64,000 nt of DNA from Zeugodacus cucurbitae (GCF_028554725.1 NC_071671.1:26350001-26414000); one strand, 5' to 3'. Counted from the stretch's first letter, positions 12,201-23,503 are shown. Numbers and translations are program-made. Notes: generated by a model not told the origin, from the sequence alone.

Positions 12201-15200
12201 AAAGAAACGACTATAGTGCGATTCTTTGTGCTAAATTTTGCTTTTATAACATTATTTATGACTTAGTTAATCTGTTTTCGGTTTTCGCCATTTTGTGGGC
12301 GTGGCAGTGAACCGATTTCGCCCATTTTCCCCATTTCCGTAAGCAACGCAGCCATACATTTAAATCCTTTTATTTGTCCACATATATTTATCTCATTAAT
12401 TCCTCTTCCGCGATTAATTTAATATTATTACAACTTGTATACAAAGATACATCTTATTAATGAGCTTTGGAACTAGTCAGAAAAATACTAGATGGGAATT
12501 AGTTTTCTAGACAAACAAAGAGCTAGTCAGAAAAATTCCGAATTGAGCTAGAAAATTTTAAGTATTTTTGTATTTGAAACATGAAACTGATTACGGGAAG
12601 CAAAAAAAAGCCTTAAAAATCCTTTTCTGAAAAAAAAAAATCATTCGTCTACATTAATCGCCTTCAAAATTGTCGCCATTAGATATTAAGCAGTTTTGCC
12701 ACCTCTTCTTCCAATCGACGAAACACTTCTCAAACACGATTTTTGGGATAGCCTTGGGCTCTTTCAGTAATTTTTCGTATGCTTGTAAAGATACCACCGT
12801 TTAAGGTTCTTATCCTTAGATTTTGGAAATAGGCAGATGGAGCCATATCTGTCATATTTAAGGCGTTACGGTATTGTTTTTAGTCAAAAGTTCACGAACA
12901 AGTAACGTAGTGTGAGCTTTCGTAGACGTAAATCGCCTAGCTCATAACTTATTGCAATTTAGGTTTGAATCTCATACACTAATTCATGAGTTATTAGCTC
13001 ATTTCACTATAAAAAGCCACATTTAAATATATCTGAATGTCTTTATGGCAACATAATTTAGCTTATTCAATGAAAGTGTCAACTGGATCATGACAATATA
13101 CCACAAAGCCCTAAATAATTGTATTAGCAGCAACATTGCTCTTGTCCATTCGAAAGACGTTATGACATTTTATCTCTGGGAATACTTAGTACTATTAACA
13201 GCTTGAAAGAGAGACTCATTCAACGGAAGACAATCTCCTCAGCACATTTACACTCGAAAACTCCATACTTTATACTGATATTTATGTTAAATTGAAAACT
13301 TCTCCTGAAAAAGAAGAAAATTTCATCTTTTATTACGAATTTGAAATTTAATAACACATTTCAATAGCTTTTTCGAAAAACAAAAACTCTCACAAATGCA
13401 GAAAATCGAAAAGAATAGAAGCATATTTCAAATGAAATGCCTCAACTGCATTTAAACTTTATCCACTTCGCTTCACTGCACTACACTTGAAGCCAACCTG
13501 TATTTACGTCTGACTTTCTGAATAATAGACAAATCAAATCACACGAGACAGCGCTTGTATTCAAGAGTATTGTTTCTAAGCTGATTTATTGATTTGTTTA
13601 CTAATGGACTATGGATGCTAAGCAGAATGGAAGCGGCAATAAAACAGTGGCATTGAACTGCAAGAAATTACGATTCAGGCTTGATATACAGCAACAACAA
13701 AAATTTAGAACACAAAAAATACGAAATTCCAGCGACATTGTTGACACTCATTTGGTCTAAGAACAATTTATAGACACGATATCACTCTCAATTACAATGT
13801 GGAAGAGACAAATTGTCTGTCATAAATTTTCGAAAACATACAATAACATAAACGCACAGTAAGTGGAAATGACCATGTACCGTTACTTTTACTTATATAT
13901 ATACTATATACTGTTAGTCGTACTGGTCTCGCAGCTTATCTATCTGTCTAAATTCTCGCCAAGTGTTACAGATTTGTGCTCACATTAATCAAAATCGAGA
14001 CAAATTCATGTGACAGAAAAACAAAAACATTGTTGACCAGACGTTAGGAAGCTAAAAGACAATAATAAATTTGCAATGAATGAGGCTATAGCAGTAATGT
14101 GGAGCTGTGCGTACGCGACAATGATTGAAAAGCTTTTTTCCTTATTTCTATTTTATTTTGTCACTCGACGTGTTAGTATTTTCTAAGAGAGTAACAAACA
14201 CTTATAGGCCATTTGTAGTCTGGATATAATTTATAAAGTTAACTTAGAGTAGGTGAGGTTAGTTCGAGAAAGAGAGACTGCGCGCTAAATAAATACATAC
14301 AAATGTGCACATAGATAGTGACTTTTTAGAGAGATAGAATTTCAAAAAATTATAGCTGTCAAATCTGTTGTCAAACCAGCTGTCAAAGTCACACTTGTAT
14401 TTGATATTTATATACAGTACACTTTGACAAGTTTCCTAGCAGAGACATATGACAGAATTAAATTTAAGTTAGTCGCGTTTTAGACAGAAACTGATATTTA
14501 TATTTTTTTCGTCCTTATTTTCAGTGTTAAAACTCAACGGTTAAATAAATAACCAAAAACTGACTTGTTTGTAGTACAAACAAATCTGAAGACATTCTTC
14601 TGACTGCCATGTATGCTATTAAAGTTATTATCTGAGGTGATTTATATGTTAAAGACATTATTGCTCCATACTTTTCTTTTCTAAACTAAAGTTCGATTCA
14701 AAAGTATTATCAATAGGGGCGCTACAAGTGCATTCATAAATATACTGTCAAATCGCGGGGTCTTCTTGTCGAGAAGCTAAATGCTTTTTATTTTTTGTAA
14801 TATTTAAGCGAAACAAAATTTCTCTGTCTCAAAAAAAAAAACCATTATTCCCCTACAAAGTTATTTTACTTTATAAATAAGCTTACAAATCCGAATACTA
14901 TATATTAACAGAGCAAATAACACACTAACAAGTAAGGAAGGGTTGTGACCGAACATTTTATACTCTCGCAATTTATTTATTTAATATTATATGACACACA
15001 ATTTGACCCACATATTCGTCATTCGACCCTAATATTAGGTTAGAAGCACCGAGGTGCTCATGTTCGATATATGGGGCCTTGAAATCCTATGGTCCGATTT
15101 CAACGAATTTTAGAAAGGGGTTCCACACTATAAATGCAGTATTTATGCAAAGTTATGTTCCGATATCTTCACTAGTGCTTACTTTATATATTGTAAAGTA

Positions 15201-18200
15201 AACTATTCAGGACGATTCCAAAGATCTGGTATATAGGAAGTTGGCGACCGATTTGGCTCATTTTCACAACATATCATTGGGATGTTAGGCAAATATTACA
15301 AACCAAGTTTCATTGATATTGGTCGGGTAGTTTCGGAGATATGGTTTTTGACCCATAAGTGGGCGGAGCCACACCCACTTAAAATTTTGTATACCAATTT
15401 GGGTGGAGCCCTTCTGTACCTTCTTTATAATGAAATTTAAGGTTTCTGGTGTTTTCCCTTACTGAATTAAAGTATTTTGAGTAGTTTTCAACATGACCTT
15501 TGTATGAGAGGTGGGCGTGGTTATAAACCGATATCCTCCATTTTTGGACTGCATAAGGTAGTACCTAAAAGAAACGAAGTTTACGAGTTATGTACAAAAT
15601 CTTAGTAGGAGGCGAGGCCAAGCCCACTTCTTTAAAAAAATTACATCCAAATATGCCCCTTTATAGTGCGATCCTTCATACCAAATTTTATTTCCATAAC
15701 TTTATTTATGGAATAGTTATTGCACTTTATGTGTTTTCGGTTTTAGCCATTTTGTGGGCGTGGCAGTGTATATAACCCTATATCTAACTCTATAAAACTC
15801 TCTTAACAACTTTGTTGCGAGAGTATAAAAATAGTCAGACATACAAACTAATCCCCACCAACAAAACGAATGAAAGACATATAAATAGTCAAGCTTAATA
15901 GGAGATTTTTATAACAATTACACAATAAATTATTAATAAAAACTTATTTTCCCCAACATTATTGCCGTAGTCAAAGACGGTTGACAGCTTTTTCTCGTTT
16001 CTAACTCATCAATATATAACTTAACTACTTTACTTTTACCGATAAACAATTTTGATCGAACTTTTTTTCGTTTTTGTTGCAAAAGTTTAACACCTCAATT
16101 ATTGACAACTTCGTATATGTGAGCGAAGTTGACGATAGTTACTTTTAACTTAACCCATCTTCATCAACACCCACTTCTCTTCTAGTAAGATAGTCTATCT
16201 ATAGCGTCACATTTACTATATACTATATTTGAAGTTTGTATGTTATTGAATTTGGTTGATGTCCTCATACAACTAAAGGCTGACATCACCGCCGTCCAAG
16301 AAGTGCGATGGACGGGACAAGGACGGAAGAAGGTGGGTCCTTGTGACATCTACTACAGCGGCCATATAAAGGAGCGCAAATTCGGTGTTGGATTTGTGGT
16401 GGGAGAGAGACTACGTCGCCGAGTCCTGGCATTCACCCCGGTGGATGAACGTCTTGCCACAATCCGCATCAAAGCGAGGTTCTTCAACATATCGCTGATT
16501 TGCGCCCACGCCCCAACGGAAGAGAAGGACGATGCGACCAAAGATGCTTTCTATGAGCGCCTAGAACGCATCTATGAGCGCTGCCCCCGCCACGATGTCA
16601 AAATCGTGCTTGGCGATTTTAACGCCAGGGTGGGTAAAGAAGGTGTCTTTGGCAAAACAGTCGGAAAATTCAGCCTCCATGACGAAACATCGCCAAACGG
16701 CCTGAGGCTGATCGACTTCGCTGGGGCCCGAAATATGGTTGTCTGTAGTACCAGATTCCAGCATAAAAAAAAATTCATCAAGCAACGTGGCTGTCCCCTG
16801 ATCGAAACACGCGCAATCAAATCGATCACGTTGTGATAGACGGAAGACATGTCTCCAGTGTTTTAGACGTGCGTACGCTCCGAGGACCAAACATTGACTC
16901 GGACCATTATCTAGTAGCAGCAAAGATACGCACTCGCCTCTGTGCAGCAAAGAACGCCCGTCAACAAACACAAGGAAGGTTCGACGTCGAAAAGCTGCAA
17001 TCACAACCGACAGCCGAACGATTTTCTACTCGACTTGCACTCCTGCTCTCTGAGAGCACTCATCAGCATCTCGATATAAGGGAGCTGTGGAACGGCATCT
17101 CAAACTCATTGCATACCGCTGCAGCCGAAACAATTGGTCTCCGGCAACGCCAAAAAACCAGTTGGTACGATGAGAATTGTCGTTCCGCAGTGGAGAGAAA
17201 ACAGACTGCCTACCTCGCAACGTTGCGATCGACCACAACACGTTCGGGGTGGGATAGATATCGAGAACTGAAGAGGGAAGCGAGACGCATTTGCAGACGT
17301 AAAAAGAAAGAGGCCGAAATGCGTGAGTATGAAAAGCTTGAAAAGCTGGCCGACATGGGTAATGCTCGAAAATTTTATGAAAAGATGAGGCGATTAACAG
17401 AAGGTTTCAAGACCGGAGCATTATCATGTAGGGACCGAGAAGGTAATCTGGTAACGGATGTCCAGAGCACACTGGGATTATGGAGGGAACACTTCTCCGA
17501 CCTGCTCAATGGCAGTGAAAGTACAACACCAGGAGATGGCGAACCCGATTCCCCAATCGATGACGATGGAATAGATGTTCCATTACCCGACCATGAAGAA
17601 ATTCGAATAGCAATTACCCGCTTGAAGAACAACAAAGCGGCGGGGGCCGATGGATTACCGGCCGAGCTATTCAAATACGGCGGCGAAGAACTGATAAGGT
17701 GCATGCATCAGCTTCTTTGTAGAATATGGTCGGAAGAAAGCATGCCTGACGATTGGAATCTTAGTGTGCTCTGCCCAATCCATAAGAAGGGAGACCCCAC
17801 AATCTGCGCCAACTACCGTGGTATAAGTCTCCTCAATATCGCATATAAGGTTTTGTCGAGCGTATTGTGTGAAAGACTAAAGCCCACCGTCAACGAACTG
17901 ATTGGACCTTATCAGTGTGGCTTTAGACCTGGAAAATCTACAATGGACCAGATATTCACCATGCGCCAAATCTTGGAAAAGACCCGAGAGAGAAGAATCG
18001 ATACCCACCATCTTTTTATCGATTTTAAAGCTGCCTTCGATAGCACGAAAAGGAGCTGCCTTTATGCCGCGATGTCTGAATTTGGTATCCCTGCAAAACT
18101 AATACGGCTATGTAAGCTGACGTTGAGCAACACCAAAAGCTCCGTCAGGATCGGGAAGGACCTCTCCGAGCCGTTCGATACCAAACGAGGCTTCAGACAG

Positions 18201-21200
18201 GGTGACTCACTATCGTGCGACTTCTTCAATCTATTGCTGGAAAAAATAATACGAGCTGCAGAACTAAATAGAGAGGGTACAATCTTCTACAAGAGTGTAC
18301 AGCTCCTGGCGTATGCCGATGATATTGATATCATCGGAAGCAACAACCGCGCCGTTTGTTCTGCGTTTTCCAGACTAGATAAAGAAGCGAAGCGTATGGG
18401 TCTGGTGGTGAATGAGGACAAGACGAAATATCTCCTGTCATCAAACAAACAGTCAGCGCACTCGCGTCTTGGCTCCCACGTCACTGTTGACAGTCATAAC
18501 TTTGAAGTTGTAGATAATTTCGTTTATCTGGGAACCAGCATTAACAACACCAACAATGTCAGCCTTGAAATCCAACGCAGAATCACTCTTGCCAACAGGT
18601 GCTACTTTGGACTGAGTAGGCAATTGAAAAGTAAAGTCCTCTCTCGACGAACCAAAATCAAACTCTATAAGTCGCTCATTATTCCCGTCCTGATGTATGG
18701 CGCTGAAGCGTGGACGATGACAACATCCGATGAGACGACTCTTGGGGTTTTCGAGAGAAAGGTTTTGCGCAAGATTTATGGTCCTCTAAACATTGGCAAC
18801 GGCGAATACCGCAGACGATGGAACGATGAGCTGTACGATTTGTACGACGACATTGACATAGTTCAGCGAATAAAAAGACAGCGGCTACGCTGGCTAGGTC
18901 ATGTTGTACGGATGGAAGAAAACACTCCAGCTCTGAAAGTATTCGATGCAGTACCCGCTGGAGGAAGCCGCGGAAGAGGACGACCTCCACTCCGGTGGAA
19001 AGACCAAGTGCAAAGTGACCTGGCTTCACTTGGTGTTTCCAGTTGGCGCCAAAAAGCAAAAAGGAGGAATGAGTGGCGCGCTCTGGTGGATTCGGCTATA
19101 ATCGCTTAATGCGGTTCCTACGCCAAATATATATATATATGTTATTGAATTTCGTTGAAGTCGTGATTACTTTGGAAAGTTTTCGCATTCAATCGCTGAC
19201 AATGTTCGCATAAGTGAGCCTTGATTTATGTACACATGTATGTGTTTATCGGGTAGGCTGTCAGTCAACCTCAACCACAAAATTAATCAGACCTCTGCAT
19301 TCTTATTGTACTACTTTCAGCTATGCAACAGAAGTTAACATACAGTGGTGTGCAGAGAAATCACAACAGATAGACAGTATACACAAGTACGGAATTGGGC
19401 TGAAATGAACTTGAATACTCCAAACAACATTGACCTCGATTTTAAAAAATACAGCTTTTGTCTTTGTGTAACGGAATTAATGTATAAAGGCTCCGAGTTA
19501 TAGTTTAAAAATATTTGTAAATAATATTCGGAATAATTTTGAACTAAGTGGACGCCAATGGTTAGGTTTTAGTGTATGGAAATTAAAACACAAAATAATT
19601 TTAGTATTTGGAAATTCAAATTCTACTAGACCTTTTCCGTAATTTTTTGAATAACCAAAGTAAAGAGAGAGCATATATTACAGAGCAAACAACTCAGGAG
19701 CTATAAACGGTAAAGTAATCTAGAGAGTAATATGTCTTGAAAAAGTTTCGAATAGCATTCATCATCCATTCCATGGTAGCTTAAAGGTCATGTCATATAC
19801 ATATATAGGAATAATATTGAAATGTTTGTACTTTCATAACTGTGATATCCTTATCAATCACGAATGTAATAATTTTCGCCATTCATAAATATAAAATATT
19901 ATTTGATATAATCAAAGGTATGAATAAGACTGAAGATAAGCGGATTAACACGTAAAATGTATGACTGTTTATATAAAAAGGCGAAGTACACTTTTGGTCA
20001 GAGGTAAATACATAAAAGTCGAAAAATAAGTAGCACATATAGAGAATTTCATTTAAATATAATATGATTAATTGGTGCAAACGAGGATATTTGTTGTGTA
20101 TATTTTAAGTCATTGCCACTGAAGTGATGCCATTAAAAATGAAATAAAATGAATTTATTTAAATTTCTCATTTTAAATCTTAATGAAGTTATGCTTACGG
20201 CCTGAAAGACAAAAATATAAATAAATTATTTCCCGCACTGTCAACTCTTGCCTACTCCAGAAGTCGGTCGTTGGCATAGCAATCAGTTTGCAAACGACAA
20301 ATACCCTAAAGGTATTTAAACAAGGCTTGTAGTAGCAATATTTGTGATCAGTAGTTCTTGTCAATGTTCGTAATGATGCAGCGGACACAAATGCATGCAT
20401 ATGGGAGTAATTACTTGCATACATAATTACTGAACAGGTACTCAAGTTGTAATCAAAATGCATGCAAACAAAGCAGCCGTGTGCACAAGCAACTCGATTA
20501 TGTCACCATTCTCAATCGAAGACCAATGCTTTTGTTCTTGTATGCGTGCTTATGTAATATTTAATATAAGTTTACATACATTTATTGGTTATTTAGGATA
20601 CAATATTTTGAAATGCAATTTGTGAACTATTGACTAGTGAAGTCACATAAGGATTAATAAACATTATAAGGACTCTGTTATATTTCAGTGGAGAGTTTAA
20701 AGTGTAAAGTCAGATGGCTATTGCCAGTTAAATCTATGGAATTAATTGTCTAATTTTCGTAAATCCTTAAAAAAAACGGCATATTCATACTCTCGCAATT
20801 TATTGATGTAATTTTATAAAGATAACACAATTCGACTCATATATTCGGCTTAAAGTCCAATAGAATAACGAAAATCATTATAACTAGTATATCGGGACTG
20901 TGGTAATTCCTAAACCGATTTCACTCGTTTTCACCACCAAGAAACATTATATCAAAGACTATACGCTCACTTAATTTTATATTACCTGTAATTAGGTATA
21001 TGGGATCTAGGGGAAGTTATGACCCGATTTTAACCATTTTTGGCACAGAGACAAACTGTTATAAGAAAACAATTCCCTCTGAATTACATTACAATATCTG
21101 AGCAGTTTACCTATATTTTCGGAGAAAAATTACCCTTAGGCACTGAGTTCTTCATGTTCGATATCAGGGGCATTGAAAAGTTATAGTCCGTTTTCCACAA

Positions 21201-23503
21201 TTTTTTCACAAGTGATGTCACAGCTCAAATACAGTATTTGTGTAAAGTTTTATTCCGCCATCTTCATTGGTTCCTAATATATATATTCAAAGTAGAAATT
21301 CAAAATAGAGTTATATGGGAAGTAGGCGTGGTTGTGAACCAATTTCGCCCATATTCCACCCGTGTCATCAGGGTGTCAAGAAAGTGATATATACCGAATT
21401 TCATTGAAATCGGTGGAGTAGTTCCTGAGTTATGGTTTTTGACCCATAAGTGGGCGATGCCACTTCCATTTTCCATTTTGTAAAAAAAATCTGAGTGCAG
21501 CTTCCATCTGCCATTTCTTATGTAAAATTTAGTGTTTCGGACGTTTTTCGTTAGTGAGTTAACACACTTTTAGTAATTTTCAACATAACCTTTGTATGGG
21601 AGATGGGCGTGGTTATTATCCGATTTCTTTCATTTTTGGACAGTGTAAGGAGGCGGCTAAAAGAAACGACTGCAGAAAGTTTGGTTTATACAGTTTTCTT
21701 GGTTTGCAAGATATATATACAAAAAACCTATTTGGGGGCGGGGTAACGCCCACTTAAAAAATAAACATTACATCCAAATGTGACCCTTCCCTTTACCCAT
21801 TTTCAATACCAACCTCCTACGGGTGCCAAGGAATATGTGTTCCGAGTTTCATTAAGATATCTCAATTTTTACCAAGTTATCACTTGCACGGACAGACGGA
21901 CGGATTTCACCTCCAATGGTCATCCTGTTCATTTATATATACATATATAACCTCATATCTAACTCTTTTATTTCTGTGTGACACAAAACTATAATACTCT
22001 ATGCAACATGTTGCGAGAGTATAAAAATTGCATTCAAATCAAATATTTACTGTCAAAATATCTTGTTTAAATTTTTTTTATATTTGCTTTTAAAAAACAT
22101 TTAGTGGGAAAACAGGATATCAGAGGATAATTTTCAATAGATGCTTTAAAATGTTGAAGAAGATAAAGAAGCTGCTTCTATAAAAATCAATACTTCACAA
22201 CAAATTTTCGCCACTAATATCGCTCTTCAAAATCTCTGCAACAGCAAACATTTCACGTGAGACTTAATATATTTAATTTAGTGGAATCTTAATTGCGTCA
22301 CGTAAAGCCTTATATGAAATTTGCTGCTATGTGTACAAAAGTACATCAACACCATATTCAATTATATGACATCAATGAATAGACTGTCGAATAGCCTTAC
22401 AAAGTGGAATGGGGATTAACAGACAACCATTCGTCAACAACTTTTTTCATTAGCACACATACTAACGTAATGCCATCCGTTGGTAAATAGACTGCAGACT
22501 TTATTAATATGTTTGCATTGAACACGTAGTGCTGGCAGGTGGGCTTTTAATGTAGTGATTGGGTGTATGTTTGTATATTATTTTTTTTTTGAGAGCATCA
22601 TTATTATTATTATTATGCCATTCACGTTTTTATATGCGCCTGTCACATTTTTTGTCACTGCCTCATTTCGTTTAAAGCAACTTCCGTTCGAATTAAATGT
22701 TGCTCATACGCACTGCTGTACCTTTGCCAATGATTTACAGCACAACGGAATTGAAATTTTCAAAAATACTATTTAAAGCTGTTTTAATGTTCTTCATTAA
22801 TAAAAGTAATATAGACACACCTCGAATTTATACACGCCCCTTTCAACTCACTCATACTTCCATCCAGTCAAAGTGTCCACATTAGTTAATTTTAGATTTT
22901 AGCTACTTACGTATTCGGCACATTGCGCATTTGTCGCACGCCAAGGAAGACCACAATCAGTGTACCATTGCCCAGCACGCCCACAATGAAGATAAGCGCA
23001 AATAGCACAGGCACAATGTACGTTTCCGGTCGCATGACATACGGTACATATGGCGTTTCGGTGACCGCTGTTAGGTTGCTACCGCTACTGCTGTTGTTGT
23101 TGTTGTTGCTACTGTTGAAGTTGTTGTTGTTATATAAAAAGCTAGCGGTTGTGCTTAAGGCCTGCATTAAATTGTCGACGTAAGCGGCGACGCCATCATT
23201 GCTACCGCTATCATCTCGATTACCACCGCCGCCCTCATCGACCAATCTGCTGCGCGTCAAGTTGTTGCCGCTGCTTAAGCCCGCTATCGCTTTGGTCGCA
23301 GTGGTAGTGGTGGCGCGCGTTGTTAATTCCCACAGTGACAATGTGTTATTTGCGGTTGTTTTTGCTTCAGCTGCAAGCGTCTGTCCGAGTCCGTTATTCA
23401 ATGGTATGCTCGAGTCGTAGCTTAAACTCGCTACGCTGCTGTGTGTCAGTGTGGCCACTGCAATGGCGGCACTCGCTGCGCCATAAAATAATAAATTTTG
23501 CAT
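3121..23503 (-). CDS. CCHa1-R: CCHamide-1 receptor-like class A GPCR, seven coding exons, 3' end outside window
   Basis: This is a peptide G-protein-coupled receptor of the plasma membrane in the bombesin-receptor-like group, expected to bind the CCHamide-1 neuropeptide. The coding order is 23503-22911, 11050-10824, 10728-10625, 10482-10270, 7951-7848, 4861-4724 and 3282-3121, giving 513 codons plus two bases. All junctions are GT-AG and phases run 2,1,0,0,2,2 with an open phase-2 donor after 3121. Visible landmarks are TM1 with GN (about residues 162-187), LAIAD in TM2, WPWGSFLC before TM3, SGDRYFAIV at the DRY site, an ECL2 cysteine in LCYPFPEKW, CFMPY in TM6, NPVALY in TM7, and helix 8 FRKHFNRYLFCQG with a possible palmitoylation cysteine. 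The tail motif SLTSTASKR supports CCHa1-R over CCHa2-R, judged from remembered Drosophila protein. The C-terminal exon is missing from this window. The call is firm for GPCR and good for the paralogue. Confidence 0.85.
3283..4723 (-). other. CCHa1-R intron 6
   Basis: This 1.44-kb intron is AT-rich, with GT-rich microsatellite-like patches near 4130-4160 and 4540-4560. I see no coding or transposon feature in it. Confidence 0.7.
4724..4861 (-). CDS. CCHa1-R: CCHa1-R coding exon 6: ECL3, TM7 and helix 8
   Basis: The acceptor CATTTGTAG is followed by G completing the split Trp codon, then PTAQHDYNSFWHVLRIV and TM7 with SCANPVALYFVSGAF (the NPxxY site). Helix 8 starts RKHFN. The exon stops at AATAG|GTATTT, a usable but weaker donor, and the AG joins the A of the next exon to make Arg. 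Confidence 0.87.
5380..6559 (+). mobile_element. Helentron/DINE-1-like repeat copy A, in intron 5
   Basis: Orientation follows the DINE-1 convention: a 5' ATACTCTC hairpin end and a 3' end reading TTCGG...CCGAA then CCTTACTTGT. The 3' end is clear (TTTCGGTTGCACCCGAACTT, then CCTTACTTGT at 6550-6559). The 5' hairpin is lost or mutated, so the start is approximate. Family hallmarks inside are a GTCCGTCCGTCTGTCC run, GTGGGCGTG boxes and CATATCTCAGGAACTACTCG. No protein is encoded. It lies antisense to the receptor gene. Confidence 0.75.
6560..7847 (-). other. rest of CCHa1-R intron 5, with a TTCGAA-rich patch
   Basis: The stretch is AT-rich and non-coding. From 7140 to 7310 the motif ATTCGAATA and variants recur several times in mixed orientation (for example 7158, 7212, 7252), with TCGACTAATCGAATACC at the end. 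I do not recognise this patch. Confidence 0.5.
7848..7951 (-). CDS. CCHa1-R: CCHa1-R coding exon 5: ICL3 end and TM6
   Basis: The acceptor is TTTCATTGCAG. The exon encodes VRARRKVAVTVLAFVVIFGI and then CFMPYHIFMLWFYYW, the CWxP-equivalent TM6 motif. The donor TTG|GTAAGT splits the last Trp codon (phase 2), which the next exon completes with G. Confidence 0.88.
8915..9235 (+). pseudogene. non-LTR retrotransposon ORF2 C-terminal fragment, decayed
   Basis: Across frames one can read CESWNLTASDIQKLQGFTNF, TVSNAETKHR and then LGHVRTRDPDIITRTAINWN with GRRWKDR. These are the typical post-RT residues of APE-type LINEs. Frameshifts separate the segments, and no RT core is present. It lies in CCHa1-R intron 4 on the opposite strand. 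It differs from the RTE family elsewhere in this window, so it comes from another LINE lineage. Confidence 0.6.
9761..9933. mobile_element. pogo/mariner-type MITE, 173 bp
   Basis: The ends are imperfect inverted repeats, CAGTTGGACTTCC on the left and GGGAAATTCAACTG on the right, flanked by TA on both sides (9759-9760, 9934-9935). The interior repeats TAACTC and CTCGAA motifs, as seen in the subterminal parts of pogo/Tigger elements. It has no coding capacity. It sits in CCHa1-R intron 4. Confidence 0.65.
10270..10482 (-). CDS. CCHa1-R: CCHa1-R coding exon 4: ECL2 and TM5
   Basis: The acceptor GCAAACAG is followed in phase 0 by HVKINKNKSFELCYPFPEKW, which holds the ECL2 cysteine expected to pair with TM3. 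TM5 (FLVYYAIPLCIIGAFYVLIA) follows. The exon ends SVPGEMQGALRQ at the donor CAG|GTGAGT. The intron before it is 142 bp and the one after it is 2.3 kb. Confidence 0.87.
10625..10728 (-). CDS. CCHa1-R: CCHa1-R coding exon 3: ICL2 and TM4
   Basis: The 95-bp intron before it ends in CCATTACAG. The exon supplies GGKRATHM and TM4 with the conserved Trp (VSIWLLAILCAMPALLGTN), then stops at GTGAAG|GTGAGC, phase 0. Confidence 0.86.
10824..11050 (-). CDS. CCHa1-R: CCHa1-R coding exon 2: TM2, ECL1, TM3 and DRY motif
   Basis: The acceptor is a T-rich tract ending CAACGCAG, and the donor is CACG|GTAAGT (phase 1). The exon encodes TM2 (YILSLAIADLLLILTTVP), the ECL1 tryptophan, the conserved TM3 cysteine (SFLCTLSEF) and SGDRYFAIV at the end of TM3. 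An 11.86-kb intron separates it from exon 1. Confidence 0.88.
11457..12335 (-). mobile_element. Helentron/DINE-1-like repeat copy B, 5'-truncated
   Basis: The terminal sequence AACAAGTAAGGAAGGGCTAA at 11457 is the reverse complement of the family 3' end. The element then carries GTAGGCGTGGTTGTGAACCG and GTGGGCGGAGCCACACCC. It stops at about 12335 before the tract of sequencing-style GACGGACAG repeats and the ATACTCTC hairpin. It lies in CCHa1-R intron 1, on the gene's strand. Confidence 0.75.
12336..14926. other. intron 1 stretch, mostly unremarkable
   Basis: Apart from a transposase relic at 12641-12790, this AT-rich DNA has no coding signature or recognised repeat. Near 12460-12560 the words CTAGTCAGAAAAAT and GAGCTAG recur, a small local duplication. 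Confidence 0.5.
12641..12790 (-). pseudogene. mariner-type transposase C-terminal relic
   Basis: The minus strand reads FEKCFVDWKKRWQNCLISNG and then DNFEGD stop, the usual C-terminus of SETMAR/mariner-like transposases. Only this tail survives. A related relic is at 45618-45760. Confidence 0.6.
14927..15832 (-). mobile_element. Helentron/DINE-1-like repeat copy C
   Basis: Both ends are present: AACAAGTAAGGAAGGG at 14927 and GTTGCGAGAGTATAAAAAT ending at 15832. It is shorter than the ~1.2-kb copies, through internal deletion. It retains GTGGGCGGAGCCACACCCAC, GTGGGCGTGGTTATAAACCG and GTGGGCGTGGCAGTG boxes. It lies in CCHa1-R intron 1. Confidence 0.8.
16254..19109 (+). pseudogene. RTE-like ORF2 (endonuclease + reverse transcriptase), truncated and frameshifted
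   Basis: The ORF starts in the APE endonuclease (QEVRWTG, GDFNARVG). Relative to the intact copy at 39125-42115 it carries a 2-bp gain in a run of nine A at 16765-16773, which breaks the frame. After the shift the RT frame is open to the stop at 19109: FKAAFDSTKR, GFRQGDSLSCDFF and YADDIDIIG are intact, with LRWLGHVVRM near the end. The first ~48 residues are absent. Because of truncation and frameshift it cannot give a full protein. Confidence 0.88.
16254..19137 (+). mobile_element. RTE-like LINE copy 1, 5'-truncated, with target-site duplication
   Basis: A perfect 15-bp duplication TATGTTATTGAATTT flanks the insertion at 16239-16253 and 19138-19152. The element begins inside the endonuclease domain and ends in a short ATATAT tail rather than poly(A), as RTE-type elements do. 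The 3' end reads GCGGTTCCTACGCCAAATAT, which differs from copies 2 and 3. It lies in CCHa1-R intron 1, antisense to the gene. Confidence 0.9.
19153..20779. other. intron 1 stretch without recognised features
   Basis: AT-rich non-coding DNA. Short ORFs here lack family signatures. An isolated CAGTGGTGTGCAGAG at about 19343 resembles a Tc1 terminus but has no partner nearby. Confidence 0.5.
20780..22028 (-). mobile_element. Helentron/DINE-1-like repeat copy D, near full length
   Basis: It runs from CATACTCTCGCAATTTATTG, with the outermost AACAAGTAAGG lost, to GTTGCGAGAGTATAAAAAT at 22028. It contains GTAGGCGTGGTTGTGAACC, GTGGGCGATGCCAC, ATGGGCGTGGTTATTATCCG and GGGGGCGGGG boxes and a GGACAGACGGACGGA run. 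No ORF of note. It lies in CCHa1-R intron 1. Confidence 0.8.
22029..22910. other. intron 1, exon-1-proximal part
   Basis: AT-rich DNA with no recognised element. It includes a short ATT repeat near 22600-22615 and ends in the exon 1 donor GTAAGTAGC (22910 downward). Confidence 0.6.
22911..23503 (-). CDS. CCHa1-R: CCHa1-R coding exon 1: N-terminal ectodomain and TM1
   Basis: The exon opens at ATG 23503 and ends in the donor AC|GTAAGT, phase 2. The first ~28 residues are hydrophobic and small, consistent with a signal peptide. A long extracellular region follows, rich in Thr, Ser, Gly and Asn, with several N-glycosylation sequons (NNT, NLT, NSS). An Asn/Ser tract is encoded by AAC/AAT/AGC triplets at about 23085-23140. 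TM1 occupies about residues 162-187. The exon ends RQMRNVPNT, and the next exon completes the Thr codon and continues YILSLAIAD. No earlier in-frame ATG with coding character is evident. The length of this ectodomain will vary between species because of the triplet repeat. Confidence 0.83.
23085..23140 (-). repeat. trinucleotide (Asn-coding) repeat inside CCHa1-R exon 1
   Basis: On the plus strand GTTGTTGTTGTT runs are broken by GCTACT and GAAG. On the gene strand they encode Asn-rich runs (NNNNFNSSNNNNNSSS) in the extracellular N-terminus. Confidence 0.75.

Noticed and set aside
16353..19059. Minus-strand ORFs within LINE copies 1-3
   Set aside because: The same antisense frames recur in each copy and only reflect the coding strand's composition.
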